From: Actinophytocola sp036402745
Lineage (GTDB): Bacteria > Actinomycetota > Actinomycetes > Mycobacteriales > Pseudonocardiaceae
Assembly (NCBI RefSeq): GCF_036402745.1
Contig: NZ_DASWSJ010000201.1
Location: 31,250 to 95,249 of the forward strand
Direction: 5' to 3'
DNA: 64,000 bases
The position numbers and the translations under genes are program-made. Below, piece by piece: positions 59,048 through 64,000 of this stretch. A model generated the notes under the pieces. That model ran no database searches. It was not told where the DNA came from and saw only the letters and a list, made by a program, of their open reading frames with translations. Each line of letters begins with the position of its first letter. Position 1 is the stretch's first letter.

Positions 59048-59304
59048 CGCCACTTCCCCGGACCCGCGCCGCCGTGGACGTGGCGCGGGCCGGGCAAGCG
59101 GAAGGTGGAGGTGACGAGGGTGCCGAGCCTGATGCGTTCGGTCTGGACGGTGGGTGCCGTCAACGTCGTCCAGGCATCGGTGGGACCGGGCTCCCCGGAG
59201 CCACCCATGGCGCGACGGTGGTCGGCGCGAAAGAACCCGTCGTACCCGGCGGCCTCACCGACCTGCGCCACGCGCGGCAGATCCGCGTACGAGGCGCCCT
59301 GCAT
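59035..59304 (-). pseudogene. Fragment of an LLM-class (F420-type) oxidoreductase
   Basis: The reading QGASYADLPRVAQVGEAAGYDGFFRADH and GPTDAWTTL and ERIRLGTLVTSTFRLPGP is the N-terminal quarter of a luciferase-like oxidoreductase. Similarity stops abruptly toward the RNase end and upstream in the MFS reading frame. Both ends are missing, so this is a deletion scar. Confidence 0.7.
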
Positions 59305-60628
59305 CCAGAGGCTGCGGTTCCGCCGCCACGGGCGCCGCGGCGCGTGACGCGTCGAGTCGTAGCCGGGCGATGCGCACGGCGACCGCGACGAGCACGCCGA
59401 GCGCGATGGTGAGGACGGCGGAGGCCAGCAGCGTCGAGCGGCCGCCGATGGCGCTCACCACCGGGCCGCCGAGCAGCATGCCGACCGCGGTGGACGGCGT
59501 GGTCAGCGCGGTGCGGGTGGCGAGCACCCGGCTGAGCACCTGCGGTGCGCAGGCCCGCTGGAACAGCGCCGTGCAGATCGCGGTGAACGGGCCGTAGACC
59601 AACCCGCCGACGGCGAACCCGATCAGCCCGGGCAGCACCGCGTCGGAGAGCCCGAGCGGCAGCAGGGCGGCTCCCCAGCCGACGATGATGATCACTACGA
59701 CCGCCCACAGTGGACGGTTCCGGAGCAGTCCGGCGCCGAGGCCGCCGGCCACCGCGCCGACGCCGAACACCGTCCAGTACGCGCCGAGCAGGCCGGGCGA
59801 GCCGTGCAGCTCCGTGGCGACGTGGATCGGCAGGGCGACCTCGACCGGACCGTAGAGGAAGAAGAAGACGCAGGTGACCGCGAGCAGCCCGAGCAGGCGC
59901 GGCTGCCCGACGATCGTGCGCCAGCCACCCGCCGCGGGCCCGTCCGCCGCGGCGGATGCCGCTGGTGAAGCCGCCGCCGCAGCCGCCGCCGAAGCCGCAG
60001 GTGCGGGCGCGGTCACGCTCGCGTGGCGCGCCGCAACCGGCCAGCAGCTCGCCGCGAGCGCCGCGAAGCTCAGCGCGTCGGCCCCGATCACCCAGCCGGG
60101 GCCGGCGAGCGCCACCACCCCGCCGGCCAGTGCCGGGCCGACCACGACCGCCGCCTGGGTGAACGTCGACACCAGCGCGTTGCCGGCGACCCGGTCGTCG
60201 TCCGGCAGCAGCTCGGCGATCAGCGTGTACGTCCCGGCGCTGCCCCAGGCGTGCAGCAGCGAGGACGCCCCGAGCAGGGCGACGTAGCCGGCCGGGGCGA
60301 GCGCGCCCGCCACGGCGAGCACCGCGATCGTGCCAAGTGCCACGGCCCGCAACGTCGCGTCGATCGCGACCAGGCGGGCGCCGGTCAACCCGCGCACCAG
60401 CCGGCCGAACACCGCCGCGCCGACCGTGGCGGGCAGCGAGTAGGCCGCCACGGCGAGCCCGGTCCACACACCCTCGCGGCCCGGCGGCGCGATCTGCACG
60501 GCGAGCCAGGCCACCGCGACCAGGCTCATCCCGTCGCCCAGCGCCGACACCAGCATTCCCGGCAGCAACCGGCGCAGCACCGGCTGGCTCATCACCCGCC
60601 CGTACGCCCCGAACCGCGCCCCGCTCAT
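59255..60628 (-). CDS. MFS transporter (efflux type)
   Basis: 457 residues, about 12 spans with an Ala-rich central loop. The opening LRRLLPGMLVSALGDGMSLVAVAWLAVQ and the FGRLVRGLTGARLVAIDA loop are typical of the MFS exporter group related to antibiotic efflux pumps. ATG 60628 follows GGGAAGGGA. Its last codons overlap the oxidoreductase remnant at 59255-59304, so the present C-terminus was probably created by the rearrangement that left that remnant. Confidence 0.85.
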   Translation of the reverse strand: MSGARFGAYGRVMSQPVLRRLLPGMLVSALGDGMSLVAVAWLAVQIAPPGREGVWTGLAVAAYSLPATVGAAVFGRLVRGLTGARLVAIDATLRAVALGTIAVLAVAGALAPAGYVALLGASSLLHAWGSAGTYTLIAELLPDDDRVAGNALVSTFTQAAVVVGPALAGGVVALAGPGWVIGADALSFAALAASCWPVAARHASVTAPAPAASAAAAAAASPAASAAADGPAAGGWRTIVGQPRLLGLLAVTCVFFFLYGPVEVALPIHVATELHGSPGLLGAYWTVFGVGAVAGGLGAGLLRNRPLWAVVVIIIVGWGAALLPLGLSDAVLPGLIGFAVGGLVYGPFTAICTALFQRACAPQVLSRVLATRTALTTPSTAVGMLLGGPVVSAIGGRSTLLASAVLTIALGVLVAVAVRIARLRLDASRAAAPVAAEPQPLDAGRLVRGSAARGAGR

Positions 60629-60911
60629 CGGTTTCGTCCCTTCCCGGTTCATCACCAACGTGCACCCGTACCAGGCGCAGCTGCTGGCCGGGCAGAGCCT
60701 GTTCGTCATGGAGGTCGCGCCGGCCGCGTACATCTCGACCGTGCGACCTCCACCTCCGTGGACGTCCAGCCCCGCCCGTGCGGATCATCCCTCGCTCGGT
60801 TGACCCGTGGGGACCGCCGGATGTGACACGGCCGGCTTGACCGGTGCTCGCTGGGCCATGGCGACACAGCTGATCGAGACGCCGTTGGGCAGCCCCGGCT
60901 CTCTCGTGGGG
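60629..60911. other. 283-bp gap, possible gene remnant
   Basis: No gene is called. A plus-strand reading near 60640-60745 (TNVHPYQAQLLAGQSLFV) looks protein-like but has no start, end or recognised family, so it may be a decayed fragment. The promoter of the MFS gene also lies here. Confidence 0.35.
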
Positions 60912-61691
60912 TCAGACCTCGTTGCGCAGGCCGCCGTCGATGACGAGGTCGGAGCCGTTGATGTTGGGTGCGCTCCCGGAGACCAGGAACACCACCAGGG
61001 CGGCGATTTCCGCGGGTTCGGTCATGTGTCCGGTGGACATTCCGAAGTTGGCGGGCAGGGCGTGGAGGAACTCTTCGCGTGCGATGCCGGCCTTCTTTGC
61101 GAGTAGGTCGCCGGTGCCGCCTGGTTCGGTCCACACCGCGGTCCGTACCGGTCCCGGTGAGATGGTGTTGACCCGGACGCCGTGCGGGCCGAACTCTTCG
61201 GCGAGGGCCTTGCCGAGGTTGGCCAGCGCCGCTTTGGCGGCGGAGTAGTCCACCAGGTGGGGTGCCGGGCGTCGGGAGTTGACCGAGCCGATGTTGATGA
61301 TGTGGCCGCGGCGCTCGCGGATGCTCGGGAGCGCGGCCCTGCTGGCTCGTACCGCACTGAGCAAGGTCAGGCCGAGAGTGTGCTGCCAGTCGTCGTCGGT
61401 GACGGACAGGAACCCGCGCGGGTGCGGGCCGGTGGTGCCGGCGACGTTGTTGACCAGCAGGTCGATGCCGCCGAGCTCGGCGATCGCGGTGTCGACGAGG
61501 TAGCCGGGCCCGTCGGGAGTGCCGAGGTCCACGGGGACGGCGAGCGGGGTGATCTCCTTGAGCTCGGCGCTGATCGTTCGCGCTCCGGCCACGACGTGGA
61601 ATCCCTCGTCGCGCAGTGCGGTGGCCACGGCCAGCCCGATGCCTTTGCTCGCGCCGGTGACGACGGCGTTCCTTGCCTTGGCATCAGCCAT
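60912..61691 (-). CDS. SDR-family oxidoreductase
   Basis: 259 residues. NAD(P)-binding TGASKGIG, structural NNVAG, catalytic Ser (IGSVNSR) and YSAAK, and the C-terminal NGSDLVIDGG define a classical short-chain dehydrogenase/reductase. ATG 61691 follows GGGGAGGAA. Divergent from an ArsR-type regulator, with an inverted repeat between them. Substrate unknown. Confidence 0.9.
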   Translation of the reverse strand: MADAKARNAVVTGASKGIGLAVATALRDEGFHVVAGARTISAELKEITPLAVPVDLGTPDGPGYLVDTAIAELGGIDLLVNNVAGTTGPHPRGFLSVTDDDWQHTLGLTLLSAVRASRAALPSIRERRGHIINIGSVNSRRPAPHLVDYSAAKAALANLGKALAEEFGPHGVRVNTISPGPVRTAVWTEPGGTGDLLAKKAGIAREEFLHALPANFGMSTGHMTEPAEIAALVVFLVSGSAPNINGSDLVIDGGLRNEV

Positions 61692-61798
61692 GACGTTCCT
61701 CCCCAAGGGCGGCGATCGACGAGGAGCGGATCCGACGGCCATGACGCCGATGGTTCCGCCGACTGGCGCGATGGATGCCCGAATGCATCATCCGTTGC

Positions 61799-61821
61799 TG
61801 ATATGTCGGGGAAAGGTATCA
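61799..61821. promoter_or_regulatory. ArsR-type operator candidate
   Basis: TGATA (61799-61803) and TATCA (61817-61821) are inverted across 13 bp, 11 bp before the ArsR start and 108 bp upstream of the divergent SDR gene. Position suggests control of both. Confidence 0.45.
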
Positions 61822-61831
61822 TCGGACACTG

Positions 61832-62152
61832 ATGGATAGAAACAGCGGCGGCAGGCCCGACGACCGACTCTTCGCGATCGGTCGCGCCCTCAGCTGCGGC
61901 GTCCGCCTTGCCGTGTTGCAAGCACTCACCGAGGGAGACGCGTCCGTGGGCGAGCTGGTCAGCCGCACCGGAGCCACCCAGCCGAACATGTCGAACCATC
62001 TGGCAGTGCTGCGTGCCGCCGGACTGGTCACCTACCGCCGCGAAGGGCGAGTCGTCCGCTACCAGCTCGCCTCACCCGAGGCCGACAGCCTCGTACACAA
62101 TCTCACCGCGCTCGCGAACACGGAGCCCGGCTTTCCCGGTCGGCACCAGTAG
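61832..62152 (+). CDS. ArsR-family transcriptional regulator
   Basis: 106 residues with a single winged helix: FAIGRALSCGVRLAVLQAL, VGELVSRTGATQPNMSNHLAVL, and the wing VTYRREGRVVRYQLA. No cysteine metal-binding motif is visible, so it is probably not a metal sensor. It likely represses the divergent SDR gene through the inverted repeat at 61799. Confidence 0.88.
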   Translation: MDRNSGGRPDDRLFAIGRALSCGVRLAVLQALTEGDASVGELVSRTGATQPNMSNHLAVLRAAGLVTYRREGRVVRYQLASPEADSLVHNLTALANTEPGFPGRHQ

Positions 62153-62209
62153 TTCCCGCGCCGTCGTCGTCCTGCCCGCGCCGAAGGTCCCGTTCGGCCC
62201 GACGATCAT
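62072..62209 (-). pseudogene. Truncated P-loop ATPase fragment
   Basis: A 45-codon minus-strand reading begins MIVGPNGTFGAGRTTTAREL, the start of P-loop kinases/AAA proteins, with the Walker Lys changed to Arg. It overlaps the stop of the maleylpyruvate-isomerase-type gene (ATGA) and ends inside the ArsR gene, so it is truncated. A likely rearrangement scar. Confidence 0.55.
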
Positions 62210-62862
62210 CCGATGACGAGCGGGAGTTTCGCGGCCAGCTCGCCCAGTTCGGTGTTCTCCGCGTCGGTCGGGGCACGCCGGCCGGTGCCGACCAGCAGCG
62301 CGTCCTTGCCGGAGAACGACGCGGGGAACGTGGCCCCGGCGATCTTCTCCAGCATCTCGCGTGACCGGGCGAGCCCCTCGGCGGGCGGTTCCGCCGCGTC
62401 GGGGAGGTGCGCGATCAGGTCGAGGTGGTGCAACGTCCATTCGAGGACGTACGCGGAGAGGTAGTCGCCCGCGGTGAGGACCACGTCGCGCGTGCTGACG
62501 CGGACCGCGGGGTCGGCGAGCTCGGCGGCGCGACCGGCGGCGGAGCCGACGTCGTCGAGGTGGAACTTCAGCAGCCGCGGCTCCTCGTACGCGGCGGCCA
62601 GCCGGACGGTCAGCGCGTCGAGGGGGTCGTCGCCGCTCGGCGGCGTTTCGGCGACCTCCCAGTAGGTGACCGCGTCCCGGGTCGGTTCGGTCTCGGCCGG
62701 GGTGACGAGGGTGATCAGGACGTCCTGGGCGTCGATGATCAGGTGGCACACCAGGTCCCGCACGAGCCAGCCGGTACAGCCGGACAGCCGTGCGAAGTCC
62801 TCGTCCGCGAGCTCGGCGACGGCCGTGCGCAACGCCGTCCACGAGCGTGAGAAGAGATCCAC
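62206..62862 (-). CDS. Maleylpyruvate-isomerase-family / DinB-like protein
   Basis: 218 residues of the mycothiol-dependent maleylpyruvate isomerase N-terminal fold (TIGR03083-like). Signature stretches are CTGWLVRDLVCHLIIDAQD and VLEWTLHHLDLIAHL, which contain the metal histidines. Such proteins are candidate mycothiol S-transferases. ATG at 62862. It once seems to have been followed by a P-loop ATPase gene that is now truncated. Confidence 0.83.
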   Translation of the reverse strand: MDLFSRSWTALRTAVAELADEDFARLSGCTGWLVRDLVCHLIIDAQDVLITLVTPAETEPTRDAVTYWEVAETPPSGDDPLDALTVRLAAAYEEPRLLKFHLDDVGSAAGRAAELADPAVRVSTRDVVLTAGDYLSAYVLEWTLHHLDLIAHLPDAAEPPAEGLARSREMLEKIAGATFPASFSGKDALLVGTGRRAPTDAENTELGELAAKLPLVIG

Positions 62863-62985
62863 TGCCGCAAGCTAGCAGCGCCCCAGCCCCCGCTGCGACC
62901 GATTTCGCCCGCCTGGCGAGCCCACGTTCGGGTGGCCGAAAAGAGAGGACCCATTCCGTCCCGCCCTCAACCTATAGCGCACCGG

Positions 62986-63004
62986 GGGGCTTGCGGCAAG
63001 ACCC
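62986..63004. promoter_or_regulatory. Rifamycin-associated element (RAE)
   Basis: GGGGCTTGCGGCAAGACCC is a 19-bp inverted repeat that matches, apart from one base in my recollection of the consensus, the RAE found upstream of rifampin-induced genes in actinomycetes. It lies 221 bp before helR and just downstream of a TATAGC that may be a -10 box (62973-62978). Confidence 0.85.
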
Positions 63005-63154
63005 GGGTGGTGCCGCAGAATCACCGGCCGAAGCCCGAACCTGCCGAGATGGGAGCCGCGAAAGTGCGTGTGTCCGTGACCCAGGGCGGCGCGCCGAGGC
63101 CCCGCTTCCTCGTGGTTCTGCGAGGGGCTTGACAAAGGGTGGACAATAAAAAAT

Positions 63155-63190
63155 CGGCGTGTCCTCCAATAACCAAATGGAGAACCGCCG
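63155..63190 (+). promoter_or_regulatory. Leader hairpin between RAE and helR
   Basis: Outer arms CGGCG (63155-63159) and CGCCG (63186-63190) and inner arms CTCCA (63164-63168) and TGGAG (63178-63182) nest into one hairpin in an unusually AT-rich leader. It ends 34 bp before the helR start. It may be an attenuator or an mRNA structure. A short open frame (stop near 63132) precedes it. Confidence 0.4.
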
Positions 63191-63224
63191 AACTTAATAC
63201 CAGATTAGCCGCTGTGAGGGGCAT

Positions 63225-64000
63225 GTGTCAACTCAGGGGTACGAAGACGAATTGCGGTCCGAGCGGAGCTACGTCGCCGGGCTCTACACGCGGCTCGACG
63301 CCGAGCGCGCGCGAGTGAAGGGCGAGTACACCGGGGCGTTGCGGGGAACCGGCGGGACACCCATGGAACGGGACGTCCAGGTGCGCGCGTCGGCCAAAGA
63401 GGCGAAGCGGCTGGCCGTCGCGGACAACGGGTTGTGTTTCGGCCGGTTGGACACCCTTTCGGGGGAACATTCCTACATCGGCCGGATCGGCCTTTTCGAC
63501 GAGGAGAACGACTACGAGCCGGTGTTGCTGGATTGGCGGGCACCGGCGTCGCGCGCGTTCTACGTCGCCACCGCCGCGACCCCGGAGAACATGCGCCGGC
63601 GCCGCCAGTTCCACACGCGCGGGCGCCAGGTGGTCGATTTCACCGACGAGGTGCTCGGCCGCCCGGACGGCGACGAGCGGGGGGACGCGGCGCTGCTCGC
63701 GGCGGTCAACGCGCCGCGCGGTGACGGGATGCGCGACATCGTGGCGACGATCCAGGCCGAGCAGGACGAGATCATCCGGCTCGATCACCCGGGGGTGCTG
63801 GTGATCGAGGGCGGCCCGGGCACCGGGAAGACCGTGGTGGCGCTGCACCGCGTCGCGTACCTGCTCTACACCCACCGGGAGCGGATGGAACGCCATGGCG
63901 TGCTCGTGGTCGGGCCCAACCCGGCGTTCCTGAACCACATCAGCCGCGTTCTGCCGTCGCTGGGCGAGTCCGGCGTGGTGTTCATGACCCCCGGCGACCT
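63225..64000 (+). CDS. helR: HelR-type RNA polymerase-recycling helicase-like ATPase (cut by window edge)
   Basis: The first 258 codons of an SF1-like ATPase; the gene continues beyond the window. The N-terminal coiled region (YEDELRSERSYVAGLYTRLD) and IGRIGLFDEENDYEPVLLDW and the Walker A GGPGTGKT (196-203) identify the HelD/HelR family, which removes RNA polymerase from DNA. The RAE upstream argues for HelR, which protects polymerase from rifampin. GTG 63225 follows GAGGGG. C-terminal helicase motifs would be outside the window. Confidence 0.85.
   Translation, partial: MSTQGYEDELRSERSYVAGLYTRLDAERARVKGEYTGALRGTGGTPMERDVQVRASAKEAKRLAVADNGLCFGRLDTLSGEHSYIGRIGLFDEENDYEPVLLDWRAPASRAFYVATAATPENMRRRRQFHTRGRQVVDFTDEVLGRPDGDERGDAALLAAVNAPRGDGMRDIVATIQAEQDEIIRLDHPGVLVIEGGPGTGKTVVALHRVAYLLYTHRERMERHGVLVVGPNPAFLNHISRVLPSLGESGVVFMTPGD

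Noticed and set aside
63129..63157. TTGACA as a helR -35 box
   Set aside because: No acceptable -10 hexamer at 16-18 bp; the RAE-proximal TATAGC is a better promoter candidate.

Overview
The window is 64 kb of high-GC DNA with GTG/TTG starts, strong purine-rich ribosome binding sites and many ATGA/GTGA-coupled genes. This points to a filamentous actinomycete. The content (class IV lanthipeptide synthetase, PKS-NRPS, SARP regulator, helR with a rifamycin-associated element) fits Pseudonocardiales or Streptomycetales, but the genus cannot be fixed from sequence alone.

Layout. (1) 1-1803: a divergent two-component system (histidine kinase cut by the left edge, OmpR-type regulator) flanking a small secreted peptide gene. 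Both intergenic regions carry TCTCA direct repeats at 10-11 bp spacing. (2) 1879-11313: an extended Nit1C / 'nitrogen starvation response' cluster behind a GlnR-like box: MSMEG_0570-type protein, MSMEG_0569-type flavoprotein, an amidohydrolase, Sll0783/MSMEG_0572-type protein, an AmiS/UreI channel, radical SAM protein, GNAT-AIRS fusion, nitrilase, a second nitrilase paralogue lacking its catalytic Glu and Cys, and a glycosyltransferase. (3) 11310-14574: a secreted endonuclease/phosphatase-fold enzyme and a secreted V8-like protease. (4) 14662-17672: a compact class IV lanthipeptide locus, LanL followed by an overlapping precursor gene, with a palindrome upstream and a hairpin downstream. (5) 17754-20076: an MFS carrier and a small membrane protein. 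(6) 20068-39638, minus strand: a PKS-NRPS cluster. P450, SARP/AfsR-like regulator, one fully reducing PKS module, a two-module NRPS (A-domain codes read as Ser and Pro-like) ending in TE plus a fused crotonase domain, and a luciferase-like monooxygenase.

(7) 39878-46571: a secreted SBP56-like beta-propeller with a partner, two esterase-type hydrolases and a PucR-like regulator. (8) 46813-53385: a tightly coupled catabolic operon (Lrp-type regulator, MmgE/PrpD, PEP-mutase/isocitrate-lyase-type lyase, LeuC-like, LeuD-like, MFS carrier). It resembles the second half of a methylcitrate-type pathway without the synthase. (9) 53469-62862: small regulatory pairs (DinB/WYL, XRE-TetR/acyl-CoA dehydrogenase with two matching operators, SDR/ArsR), a secreted guanyl-type RNase, and two gene remnants. 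(10) 62986-64000: a rifamycin-associated element and the start of helR, cut by the right edge.

The most promising candidates for new biology are the PKS-NRPS with the terminal TE-crotonase fusion, the reversed-order class IV lanthipeptide pair, and the pseudo-nitrilase in the Nit1C cluster. No rRNA, tRNA, CRISPR array or intact insertion sequence was seen.
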